Shown in pieces: positions 41,229-50,898 of a stretch of DNA of 64,000 nucleotides; positions within the stretch are counted from its first letter, which is position 1, and each line of letters opens with the position of its first letter. Origin of the DNA: Microcyclosporella mali (Eukaryota; Ascomycota; Dothideomycetes; Mycosphaerellales; Mycosphaerellaceae); contig NHNU01000011.1 in assembly GCA_002785985.1 (NCBI GenBank), positions 496,001 through 560,000 of the forward strand, in the 5' to 3' direction. The position numbers were made by a program, and so were the translations under genes. The notes under the pieces were generated by a model. That model did no database searches. It saw only the letters and a list, made by a program, of their open reading frames with translations, and was not told where the DNA came from.

Positions 41229-41738
41229 TCATAGCCTTGGCTCGGGCCACTCGCCCTCTGTAACAATAGTCATCTTCCCAGTCGACACAACGGCAGTGAC
41301 TTTCTAGAACAACCTCAGTACCCCTCGCGAGCAGACAGAATCATAACATGCTGTGCATACCTTCAGCTCCTTGTGAGCAGGACAATGTTGGTCATAAAAG
41401 TCATGCGACTCCTTATCCTTGAACAACGACTGTGAGGCGAGCGTGAAGCCTTCACTCAGCGGCGAGTCTGTATTCAGCACTCTCCGAGACGTGCTGGAAG
41501 TAATATAGGGTCTGCCGTCCTGTACAGAAGGCATCAGTCGCGTTTGCGAAGGGAAATAGATATGCTGCAACATCGCCAAAAACCGAGCGCGCCTCTGTCA
41601 TTTTGGGAGAGTCATATATACCTTGACAGCACTCTTCTTCAGAATTTCATACTGCTTCAGCACTCGATCGATATCCTCCTCTTTGGGGATTTTGAACAGA
41701 GTCAAACGCTTGACATAACTCTCGCCCGCTGCTGGCAT
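41229..41738 (-). CDS. Dabb (stress-responsive A/B barrel) domain protein
   Basis: Three exons: 41738-41622, 41519-41361 and 41303-41229, giving 116 residues. Introns are 102 nt (GTATAT...TACAG) and 57 nt (GTATGC...TCTAG), both phase 0. The sequence starts MPAAGESYVKRLTLFKIPKE and has a Dabb-type pattern: DGRPYITSSTSRRV, EGFTLASQSLFKDKESHDFY, DQHCPAHKELK, VTAVVSTGKMTIVTEG. In-frame upstream ATGs (41807, 41843) could add a targeting-like stretch. Dabb proteins are small ferredoxin-like dimers; some plant and fungal members are cyclases or monooxygenase-like enzymes, while most fungal ones have no known role. It lies on the same strand just downstream of a P450 gene. Confidence 0.85.
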
Positions 41739-42234
41739 GGTCGATTTTGGCCTGATGAATGCCAGTGGTAGTCTTCCAGCACGCAAGCCACTACACCGTG
41801 TGAACATGCTGGTCTGGCAGGATCTAATATCATTCGTGAGCATTGATCCAGGACAATTGAAGCATGCGATAAATTGTCGAATCGTACTGCTGCCATCGGG
41901 CTCCCGGCTTCATTCCGTGGCTCATGACCGGAGTGATCGTGTGCGGAAGGCGGTGGATGGAGAGAGAAGAGCTCATTTTCAACGATTGTAACTTGCACAA
42001 ACGACGTCGTAATGGAAGCACGAATCGTAGAAAATAAATATTATTGTCGAAATAGAGAAGCTGCGAAGTATGGCCTGGTTTATATAGGGGTATCGATGTA
42101 GCCACCATGATTGGATGACGCTCTGGGGAAACTAGTGGCTGTACCCATTTCGATACAAATTTGGTATTCTTTCGATAGACATTCAGTGATCCTTCCACGC
42201 TTCACAAGCCTACTACCACCCGACTCCTCTCATC
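41739..42234. other. Intergenic, 496 bp, between P450 and Dabb genes
   Basis: Holds the P450 3' end and Dabb promoter on the minus strand. CTATATAAACC, read on the minus strand at about 42078-42088, is a plausible TATA box about 340 bp before the chosen Dabb ATG. No gene was seen. Confidence 0.5.
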
Positions 42235-44165
42235 TCACTCAGCATCCAACGTCTGCAAGTGGATCTCCGGATCCCTTCTCCTGATCATCAACTTCGCCTT
42301 CGGATTCGTCATCAAAGCAATACCATACGACGACCACTTGACATGCTGCGGATCTACCAGCTTGATATCATAATTCAACAGGATATGCACCATGGCAATT
42401 TTGACCTCGTTAGCAGCGAAGAATCTACCGGGACAAGCGCTACGAAGGACAAAAGGGGTCAGCATTGATCTCATAGACAGAGGCACCTTGTACATTGCAC
42501 TTACTGCTTTCCATGTGCGAACCCGAGATGATTCGCAGAAGTTGAAACCAGCTGGCTTTTCATCTCCATGCCTGGCAACTGCCGTCTCTTGACATAGCGA
42601 TACGGGTCGAAAGTTTCTGGGTCCTCATACTCGTCCGCCGACCACATCTGATGTGAGGAAATAGCGACATGTTGACCCTTATGGATCTTGATGCCGCCCG
42701 AGAGTATCACATCTCTCTTAGCGCTGCGATGCATGCTTGCTGTGAAACTATCGTGTCAGAATGATAGCAAAGCTCCAGAGTCAATGTGCTCACCCATAGC
42801 GATAGGTTTCAGCCTCTGCGTCTCCTTCAAGACAGAGTCGAGAAGTCTGAGCTCCGTCAGGGCAACCTTGAACCAGCCGTGCTTGTTGAGAACGTCGATC
42901 ATTTCCTTCCGCAACTCCGCGATCACTTCCGGGTGAGCGCAGATGTTCAAAAGAGTCTGGATGAGGAGATCGCTAGTCGTGTGAATTGCCGCGATCGCAA
43001 GACCGAGCTGAACGTCGACCTCGTGGTATGGAACTCCGTGAGCGGCTGTTCGAAACCACTCAATGGAATCGTCTGGCAGATTTGGTTTCCGCCCTTCTTT
43101 CTGAGCCGCAGTAATCTCACTCCTCCTCTCAGCAAGAACAGGAGCGAGGATAGCAGCAGCTTTCCGATAATCTCTCCTCACTTTGATATTGAAAGGCATC
43201 AAGCGTTCAATCGGCCAATGCAAGAAAGACGGGAAAATCCTCGTAATGTTGACAGCCAAGAAAATGCTCATCGTGAAAGTTTCCGTGATGCGCAGCCAGA
43301 CTTCATTTTTCGTGAAACGCTCGCCGAGAAAGATGCAGGACGACAGTCGTGAGACCCAGACGAGAACATCGTCCTGCAGCTTGACCTCACGCCACTCTAG
43401 GTTTGGTATGAGTGTGGTGGTAACGAGTAGGGTGGGGGAAACGTACCTTTGGAAGGACCCCAGGTATCGTCTAAACAGCTCACCATTTCGCGAGATAAAG
43501 GTTTTGTGTATTTGGCTATCCCGCTGACTGTCAATGATGGGGAACAAAAGCTTCCGACAGATCAACATACGCAGGTTGCGGGTGAGTCCTTTGAGTACAG
43601 CTTCCTCGAACATACCCGGAGGGGGAGCCCGGAAGACACGAAATGTCTCATACTGGACCAGACTCGTCTCCATAACATATGCTTGGAAACTAAGGCTTGG
43701 CTCTGCATTGACTGATGAGACAATACCTAATCAGCGGGTGTTCTCCAGGAGTCGAATCTACTTCTGCCATACTGCGTACCAGCATCGATGTATTCTGGAG
43801 GTAACATTAAGCAAGGCTTCAAATCCGTGTTTATGTTAAAAGGCCCATGAAACTATGCCAGACAATCAGCGATCCCAGCATCGACTGACGAAATTGAAGG
43901 ATATGAATACCTTGGAGTTACCATCGATAAGCAAATTGCGAGCGTTTTTGGTATAGTTGACCTTTCCATCTCGGTTGAACCATGATGACTTCTCGTTGAT
44001 TGTTGGATAGATCGACGAGGTCTTCTCCGATGAAGCAAAGGAAATATAGAATGTTGCCAGCAAGGCCAGACAGCATGCCCAGAATGTTGTTGATTGCAAG
44101 ATCTCCGCAATGTGAAGATGAGACAAGTGCTCGAGCACTTGGTGTAGTGAGGTCGTCGCAGACAT
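42235..44165 (-). CDS. Cytochrome P450, ent-kaurene-oxidase-like
   Basis: Seven exons: 44165-43911, 43852-43780, 43711-43571, 43527-43447, 43396-42794, 42739-42505 and 42439-42235, giving 530 residues. All six introns (43-68 nt) have GT donors and AG acceptors. Exon 1 carries a membrane anchor (FWACCLALLATFYISFA). Then come FNINTDLKPCLMLPPEYIDA, KEWREVKLQDDVLVWVSRLS, the I-helix AIAAIHTTSDLL, ExxR at Glu375-Arg378 (KETQR) and the heme loop FAHGKHACPGRFFA with Cys465. Frames broken in unspliced sequence become P450-like after splicing, so I judge it intact. The closest pattern I know is the kaurene-oxidase-like group; substrate unknown. An upstream in-frame ATG at 44213 is possible. Confidence 0.9.
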
Positions 44166-44545
44166 GGTGGCAGTAGTGAGGATTCCTTCGAGGTCAGGTC
44201 GAGAGTGCTGCATGGATTGGTCGAGGAATTATGAGCTCGAGCATGTTTCTGTGGAAGCGGCAAGAGAGTGTATTTTGAACTTACTCGTGCCTAGGCGGTT
44301 CAGACATCAAATATGCACACCTCGTATCTACCTCGTATAGTGGCGGGTTTCGTCAGTCCACACAACGAGCGAAGACCTGCTTCAAAACTCGTCATGATGA
44401 TTCGTCGGAAGGTCGAACAAAGTTAAGAGGCTACTCCCGATGTAGAGAGCTCTCCATATACCCATGTGTAGTACCTCATCTGCCTTGCAAGCAGTCTGAG
44501 GGACTGTAAGCAGGAAGCAATTGACAAGTTTGCGCGTCAAATTGC
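44166..44545. other. Intergenic, 380 bp
   Basis: P450 promoter on the minus strand plus the 3' flank of the next gene. No gene or repeat was seen. Confidence 0.5.
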
Positions 44546-45064
44546 TCACTTTCTTTCGCCTTCGACGAATGCCAGATCGCCCGACTTCCCCAGCGACTGA
44601 GCAACAGTCTCCTCGAGCAGAATGCCCAAAGCCATCAAGGCCGTCTCATCCATGCTTCGAAAGCTGTCCTTCGCATCGCCAACCGCTCCAGAGCCGTAGA
44701 AATCTGATACATAGGCATGTACGATCTTCAACAAGTCCGAGTCTGGCAGTTTGATGCCCGCGGGCAGGTCGCGATGCGCAAAGTATAGATCGTTCTCTTC
44801 GTAGCGTATAGGTGCTCCCTCCCGTCGAAAGAGAACTTGCTCTGGCGGCACAGGTTTCGCATGACTGTTCATTATGAAGCCATCCTTATGAACTCTGCCA
44901 GCGACGGCATCGTAGACAGTGCCTTGCTGTCTCGCAAATTCTCCATCAGAGTCCGACACGGCGCGAGAGATGACAGAAGCTCTCCTCTTCCCTGAGGCCT
45001 GGCTGTCCATCATTCTCGGCCTCTTCGCCGGACTGTCAGCACCGCCCTTCGACCTGACAGCCAT
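44546..45064 (-). CDS. Conserved-looking small nuclear-type protein, unknown
   Basis: Frame ending at 44546. The ATG at 45064 (MAVRSKGGADSPAKRPRMMD) gives 172 residues; earlier in-frame ATGs would overlap the Vps25 coding region. The N-terminus is basic and disordered (SPAKRPR, SGKRRASVISR). The C-terminal 110 residues look folded: HKDGFIMNSHAKPVPPEQVL, YEENDLYFAHRDLPAGIKLP, DSDLLKIVHAYVSDFYGSGA, MDETALMALGILLEETVAQS. I have the impression of a conserved fungal domain but cannot name it. It begins only 28 bp after the Vps25 stop on the same strand, so transcription may be coupled. Confidence 0.7.
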   Translation of the reverse strand: MAVRSKGGADSPAKRPRMMDSQASGKRRASVISRAVSDSDGEFARQQGTVYDAVAGRVHKDGFIMNSHAKPVPPEQVLFRREGAPIRYEENDLYFAHRDLPAGIKLPDSDLLKIVHAYVSDFYGSGAVGDAKDSFRSMDETALMALGILLEETVAQSLGKSGDLAFVEGERK

Positions 45065-45092
45065 CTTCCCCTCCGCCTTTCCCTTCCCTCCT

Positions 45093-45725
45093 CTAGAAGA
45101 ACTTGACGCCTGCATTCTCCTCCTGTCCAAAGATCTGCGCTTTCCCTCTCTTGACAAGCACACCCAAGATCTTCCTCAGCAGCGCCTCGTCGATATCCTT
45201 CCACTCCCTGTGCTCCACCGCCTCGCCCTCGCGCAACTCATACACCGTCAGGACCGCGCCCTTCTGTCCCGTCTCATCCACCCACTCGTAGATCGCATCC
45301 GCCCAGTCACCCAGACTCTTCCAGTAGACGTAGCACGCACCACTCTGCTCGCCGCGCGTCGTCGGAGGAATCCACTCGGTCTGACTCGGACTCATATGCT
45401 CCAGCACGGCGCGGATGTCATTGGGCTTGAGGGAGCGCTTGATGCCGGGGTTGGCGAAGAGATCGGCGGGCGGTGAGAAGACGGAGAGCTTGAAGAGACG
45501 GTGGTGTCTGCAGTAGGATGTGATCAGATTTGCCCAGAGATCGAGTTGGTGAGCGCGGGTCGTGAGGTTGGGTTGCAGGGTGTAGAATGGAGGGTAGGAA
45601 GTGTAGCTCGGGAAGACGAAGGACTTTGGTACGTCTGTCGTTGTGGATATCGATGTTGATGGCGCGACGGTCGTTCCAGACAGCGACAGTGTGTCTAGCG
45701 GCGGACCGGGCGACGCGATTGACAT
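45093..45725 (-). CDS. VPS25: ESCRT-II subunit Vps25
   Basis: Single-exon frame of 210 residues. After a Ser/Thr-rich start, the Vps25 hallmark YPPFYTLQPNLTTRAHQLDL appears, then WANLITSYCRHHRLFKLSVF, the first winged helix. The second winged helix includes LEHMSPSQTEWIPPTTRGEQ, YVYWKSLGDWADAIYEWVDE and LLRKILGVLVKRGKAQIFG. Two Vps25 copies with Vps22 and Vps36 form ESCRT-II on endosomes and recruit Vps20 for cargo sorting into multivesicular bodies. Length matches the family. Confidence 0.96.
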   Translation of the reverse strand: MSIASPGPPLDTLSLSGTTVAPSTSISTTTDVPKSFVFPSYTSYPPFYTLQPNLTTRAHQLDLWANLITSYCRHHRLFKLSVFSPPADLFANPGIKRSLKPNDIRAVLEHMSPSQTEWIPPTTRGEQSGACYVYWKSLGDWADAIYEWVDETGQKGAVLTVYELREGEAVEHREWKDIDEALLRKILGVLVKRGKAQIFGQEENAGVKFF

Positions 45726-46024
45726 GCTTTCATGTCATTGTCAGGATTTTATTTCGTGGAAATCAAAGCACATTGTACCTCCTAGCACAGGTAGCTTTGG
45801 GAGGGGTCCACATATTATCACGCTCCGAAAGCACATGAAACCTCAATAAAAACACGTCTTCGGCCGTCGAGATATTTTCAACATTGAATATGGAGTATAA
45901 GCAGCGTGATGCGTAATTTTGATTGAGAGCAGATCAGTCTCCAATCTGTGACCTACATGCACAATGAGGGTACGTGTAAGAGTCGAAGTTTCTTCAATTC
46001 GAGAACGTGAAACCTGCAGTAGGC

Positions 46025-48910
46025 TCACTCCCACTTCTCCTTCCATTCCGAGCTGATCCTCTCCAGCTCTCTACCCAGTCTCCTCTCGTCATCCTCATCC
46101 ACGTCTCCGCTCTGCGCCAGCCTCTTCGCCTTCTTCATCACTTCGCGATGTCTCTCCTGCAACCACAGTTCCGCCTCCCTTCTCTCCCTCGATTTGCGCG
46201 CCAAGTACTTGACATCAGCATCTTCCACGGCTCGCTGGAAGACTTTCCTTGAGCGCTTGGAATATAGTTGACAACTGCTACCCAGACCCTCCCCATAAAC
46301 AGGCTGTACAGCGCGATTGAACTTCTTGGCGACGGAAGAGCCATTCTTGATTTCTGGCTCAACGACAGACTCAAAGCAATCTTCGCAGACGGTCAAGGTT
46401 GGTACGTCGGGAATGAAGTGCCAGAGCCCGCCAATGAGCATATTGTCACGTGCACATTCTCGTAGACGAGTCTTCCGCTCGATGAGGTCAATCAAAGGCA
46501 TTGGATCCGCGCCACTCCTGGAGGCCATGGCTTTTTCGTGGGTAGAGACTAGTGCATCGAGATACGTCGAAAAGCGGTTGCTGTCTGATCGCATGGCACA
46601 CACCCGCTTTTCGACCGATGCACGCTGAGGGAGCTTGACATGCAGACCCGCGAGCGTCGGAAGAAGACGCTCAATTCTTCTAACGTCTAGAAAGCAGACA
46701 TGGAAGTCTCTCACAAACAGACCATCAGGATCCCGCAGACCATACCATGATTGCACTGTTCCCAGATTACCAGGACATGGTTCAGTGGTTTCTTCGATGT
46801 CGGCAACGTCTTTAAGCAGGCTTAAGTCAGTTCTGTGTTGCTGTAGCGTCAGCAGCCAGGCCAGCCGGATCCATGGCGACCCGAAAGCGCAGCGAACCTT
46901 GGCTTTGAGACTACGCGGTAACGACCGTCGAAAGTGCGGCCTGAAGATTGTGCGTTCGAATAATGTGCTGATGCAGCCCGGACAGAAATCAATATTCGTC
47001 GCCTTGTTGATGGTGTACCAATCGTCATAACCGCTGACAAAGTCTGGTCGCGAGCATGGAGGCAGACCTTTCTTCATCAAGGCCGCGAGTTCCTTTCGTG
47101 CCTCTGATGTAGTGGCGAAAGACTCGGTCCTCTTAAGCTCCGGCATGATAGACCTCTTGTCCGACCGTGGCTCAACAGGGGAGCTAGCAGAATATCCACG
47201 ATTGATGACAGGCCTAGAAGAGCGAGCAGAAGAGCTATACGGCGAGCTTACAGGTGGAGCTACAGCAGGTGTAGAAGTCCCAGTCGAACTTTGAGAGTCT
47301 GAAAAGGGATATCTGGCTGGCTGCTGATCTGGCTGATAGGCATGGTCACGTTCTTCTGGCATGAAGATGGTCGAACCCATCAGGCTGCTGTCTTCCGGGT
47401 ATGGGAGACTAGATTTTGGGCCGGAAGACATGACCGGCGGAACTTGTCTGCCCGCATCATCTGCCATGGCATACGAAGTAGTAGACTCTACAAGCCGAGA
47501 GGGAGGTTTGGAGCGCCTGGCCGCATTGGCAGCAATCAGAGTGCTCCAATCTATCTCGGTCTTTGCGATTCGGGGAGACTCTGCGGACGTACGTGGAGCT
47601 GGCGAAGGTGGCCGAGACGTGGTCAGGGACGGTGGCCGAGAGCCTTGGGCACTCCCGCCGTGAGAGAAGTCGCTGCTAAGCCGGGGCGAACGAGAGGGCG
47701 ACGCACCGCCTTGGTTGACAGACCCTGTAGTTGACCCGGCTGGAGAGACGGGCCGCGATGACGAGTAGCTGGCTTCCCGAGATCGAGCAAGGGGAGGGTA
47801 TGTGTTGGCAGATCTGGGATCCAAGGTTGCAGAAGCAAGTGGCACAGCTGAGCGAGCTTCACTGAGCGAGCTCGACGCAACCAGTGGTGTGGGACGGCGT
47901 GATCTTTCCATGTTGAGCCTTCCTAGCGTCGGCAGAGAGTCCTGGCCGTCGGTATTACGCCTAGCATCGAGATGCAATTTCCGCAATGGGGCGAAGTCTG
48001 TTGGCGCAAAATCCACGGCTGACACTCGCGGACTCTCCGTCAAAGGTCGCTCAGTCACCTTCTTCGAGTTGGAATGCTTGGGATCATAGTCACTCTCATC
48101 TATGGCATGTTCCTCGGCACCAAAATAATCCTTCCCTCTCCGGGCACTCGGACTATACCTACCAGAGTCTCGGCGTGGTGAGGGAGGAAGACGCGAAGTC
48201 GCTGTCTTTCCAGGAGCCGAAGATGGAGTCAAGCTGTCGCCGGAGGATAAACGATCGCTAGATGAGGTCCCTTTTGGTGGCCGGGTTGTCTGAGTATGTG
48301 AGTATGGAGAAGATGTCCGGCTGCTCATCTCGGGCACAGGGTTCACGTTCAGTCTGGAAGGTTTCCGTCGTGCTTTGCGTGCCTTTTCATCTTCACTCGT
48401 GGGTGGAGTCGGTATGCCTTGAGCATGATGCTTCTCGCCATTGCTCGCCAAGACAAATCGACGCTCGTGTTGATTCATCAACTCGGGCACTTCCAATATG
48501 ACAGGATCCTGGTCCTTGGTCCCCCGAGAAGGGACTTCCTCTCTTCCCACATCTTTCAACAGTTGCTTCGAGTTAGACTCCCTTCGCAGAGACGACCTCT
48601 CATCTTCCACGAACGGGTGCGGGGGCCAAGATGGTCGCTGCCGTGTCGGCGAGCGTTGTGGTCGGCGTGATCGTTCAGTGGCGGGCGATGACGGAGGATA
48701 GTGGTATCGAGAGTCGTACCGGTAGTCGTATCGTTCACGTCCCGCAGTCGGTTGCCTGTCAGTGTGGTGAGTAGGAATGCTGCGAGGGAGGAACGGAATT
48801 GGGCAATCGACGTACCCCGCAGCAGGCGCGAAAGAGGCGTCTTCCCGATGGTCGCTGCGACGAGACTGTCGTGCTCTGGTGTCGTAGGAATCGTAGTACA
48901 GACGGTCCAT
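46025..48910 (-). CDS. Large Ser/Pro-rich protein with a conserved Cys-containing C-terminus, unknown
   Basis: The unspliced frame reads 982 residues from an ATG at 48973; MDRLYYDSYDTRARQSRR at 48910 is the better start. A probable in-frame 60-nt intron at 48756-48815 (GTACGT...CTGACAG) would give exons 48910-48816 and 48755-46025 and 941 residues. Residues 1-620 are Ser/Pro/Arg-rich and disordered. The rest is conserved-looking: RKELAALMKKGLPPCSRPDF, WYTINKATNIDFCPGC, LFERTIFRPHFRRSLP, TLTVCEDCFESVVEPEIKNG, then a Lys/Arg/Glu helix at the C-terminus. The paired Cys may bind zinc. This looks like a Pezizomycotina-wide uncharacterised protein; I cannot give a function. Confidence 0.75.
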   Translation of the reverse strand: MDRLYYDSYDTRARQSRRSDHREDASFAPAAGYVDCPIPFLPRSIPTHHTDRQPTAGRERYDYRYDSRYHYPPSSPATERSRRPQRSPTRQRPSWPPHPFVEDERSSLRRESNSKQLLKDVGREEVPSRGTKDQDPVILEVPELMNQHERRFVLASNGEKHHAQGIPTPPTSEDEKARKARRKPSRLNVNPVPEMSSRTSSPYSHTQTTRPPKGTSSSDRLSSGDSLTPSSAPGKTATSRLPPSPRRDSGRYSPSARRGKDYFGAEEHAIDESDYDPKHSNSKKVTERPLTESPRVSAVDFAPTDFAPLRKLHLDARRNTDGQDSLPTLGRLNMERSRRPTPLVASSSLSEARSAVPLASATLDPRSANTYPPLARSREASYSSSRPVSPAGSTTGSVNQGGASPSRSPRLSSDFSHGGSAQGSRPPSLTTSRPPSPAPRTSAESPRIAKTEIDWSTLIAANAARRSKPPSRLVESTTSYAMADDAGRQVPPVMSSGPKSSLPYPEDSSLMGSTIFMPEERDHAYQPDQQPARYPFSDSQSSTGTSTPAVAPPVSSPYSSSARSSRPVINRGYSASSPVEPRSDKRSIMPELKRTESFATTSEARKELAALMKKGLPPCSRPDFVSGYDDWYTINKATNIDFCPGCISTLFERTIFRPHFRRSLPRSLKAKVRCAFGSPWIRLAWLLTLQQHRTDLSLLKDVADIEETTEPCPGNLGTVQSWYGLRDPDGLFVRDFHVCFLDVRRIERLLPTLAGLHVKLPQRASVEKRVCAMRSDSNRFSTYLDALVSTHEKAMASRSGADPMPLIDLIERKTRLRECARDNMLIGGLWHFIPDVPTLTVCEDCFESVVEPEIKNGSSVAKKFNRAVQPVYGEGLGSSCQLYSKRSRKVFQRAVEDADVKYLARKSRERREAELWLQERHREVMKKAKRLAQSGDVDEDDERRLGRELERISSEWKEKWE

Positions 48911-50898
48911 CTGGCGAGGTGCGGGCGAAATGTGGTGGTGTGTAGCGCCGATCACTGAGATGGTGGCTCGCAAGGCTGTAGGGCTGTGACTGCCAGCGGG
49001 AGCATAGAATTGTTTCCGTCCAGCAGTGGTGGTAAGAGGGCGACGGAAATGTTGCAGGCGACGCGAAAACGATAAGATGAAGGAAGAGAATGAGGTTCGC
49101 AGACGCCTGGCAAATCAACTACAGCATTGGTACAGGACGGGTATAGACGCAGGAGGAGGGATGGTGGTGGTGGCAGAGGTGCAGTCTATCTGACGACACC
49201 CACGGCTGCACTAACACAGTCAGTTATGTATGTACTACTGTGTCCTACATGTTCCATGCATCTTGGCCCGTACGCCCCTGTCGCCCCGACTCCTCATCAC
49301 TCCGCTTCCGTCCGTCAGTATGTAGCAGCGGCCGCAGCGCTCATCGATGCGCAAGATGCTGAGTGCTGAGTGTTGAGTGTTGCGCTGCACGTCGACTGCG
49401 GCGCGCGAGCATCACGACGGTAGCATTGTGTGCAGAGGCGCAGCAGCAGCATGCAGACATCCAGGAACAAGGACCCCGATGCTCTAGTACGGTAGGAGGT
49501 ACATGTACTGTACATGTATGCACGGACTTTACAGTCACTGGTTGCACACGCGAGCCGCTTCCCGTTTGCTGCTTGCTGACCTCGACCAGAGCACTCTCAC
49601 CGCCACTTTCATCCACTGAAATTCAGCGTCCCCACAGCACAATGAGAATATGATGGCCACCACGTCCATGAATGAGGAGCGCCATCCGCACTTTTATCTT
49701 CCCACACCCTCCCTGGACTACTGCTGCTGTTGTCAAAGAGTCATTCATCCGCAGCAATTGGCAACGGAAAGGTAGTAGCTTCACGACTCACGATTCATGC
49801 GAGGGAATGTATGTAGCGCGGCGGGATCCCAAACGCCCGTCTGCAGACTCCACCCCTCCATCTTCCAGTCCTCCTCTTGAAGCTTTCTCTCCGCAACACG
49901 ATGCCGTGCATGCTGCGATCCCCCTCCCCCACCGCACGCGTTGGCCTTCAACAGCATTTCGATCATCATCATCATCGTCGTCGTCACCCTCTCTTGCCAT
50001 ATTCCCCCCAGACCCTGTGTGCGGAAGCACATACATGTACTTGTACCTCTGTATAGCGTTCCGGAGCCGAGGTTTGCATCGGGAGAAAAGCACAAACATC
50101 CCGATCCATCCGCCATCCGCCACTCGGCCTCGTATTGCCATTCCATTTTTGCTGATCAGCGCAGTGCTTGATGAGAGAGAGGAGTTTGCCGTACGTCAAC
50201 TCCCGAACAGCCCTCTCTCTCTCCGTCTCTTTTCCTCCCTACCTACGCACATGAGACTCACACTACTTCTGGGGTTTGCAAATTCAATGTGGGTCGGCCG
50301 TGCTGCTTGTCACATAGCATGGCTCGTGTCCCACGCAGCACAGCCTCGAAGCCAAGGATGTGCAGCAGATGACATTTTGGCGCTGCTGCTGCTGCTGAAC
50401 ACGACTGAACCGACGTGATACCAGTCTGTAATAAGCCACCAGTTGAATGCAACAGCAAGGGCAGAGGAGATGTTTGCAATTTGCTTCTTTGCCGTGTAGG
50501 GAACTCAAGTCTTCACATGTCAGGAATCATAGGAGGAAGGCACGACCCCGACCACACGCTATTATCGCCCACTCGCAGGCTATGGCTCTGGTGTCCTTTT
50601 TCGTGATGCTTGTGCACTACACTTTTACTTTCTCATATCTAACACGATCTTGGTTCTGTCGTACTACTCACGGCTTCGCGGAGAACGGGCTGCTTGCAAC
50701 GACAGTCGAGAGTCTGAGATGACACAGCATGGCGCGCATGCACGCACATTCTGCGCACATCATACACACTTCCACCATATCCAAGTCAGTCCATACTTCA
50801 CCCCGCATTCAAAGACCGCCGGATGTGTAGTGTTTTGATTCGCAAGAGTGCATACTGTCGGACCGACTACTTCGAATTCCCAGTATGTTCATGCAGGT
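48911..50898. other. Long intergenic region, 2 kb, no supported gene
   Basis: Holds the promoter of the 46025-48910 gene and the 3' flank of SLD3. Open frames up to 248 codons (49672-50418, plus strand) occur but overlap others of similar length on both strands and look random (Ser/Pro/His-rich). An ATC/GTC trinucleotide stretch lies at 49962-49986. The palindrome TACATGTACTGTACATGTA sits at 49500-49518. No tRNA was seen. Confidence 0.5.
49500..49518. repeat. Palindromic ACATGTA pair
   Basis: TACATGTAC and GTACATGTA form a near-perfect 19-bp inverted repeat centred on CTG. It could be a dimeric factor site in the upstream region of the 46025-48910 gene (about 590 bp from its ATG) or chance; nothing in the sequence decides. 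Confidence 0.4.

Noticed and set aside
43513..43571. P450 pseudogene because of out-of-frame sequence
   Set aside because: Removing the 43-nt intron 43528-43570 restores the conserved KYTKPLS...WGPSKEWREV segment.
49672..50418. 248-codon plus-strand open frame
   Set aside because: Low-complexity Ser/Pro/His content, equally long antisense frames, includes the ATC repeat; no domain.
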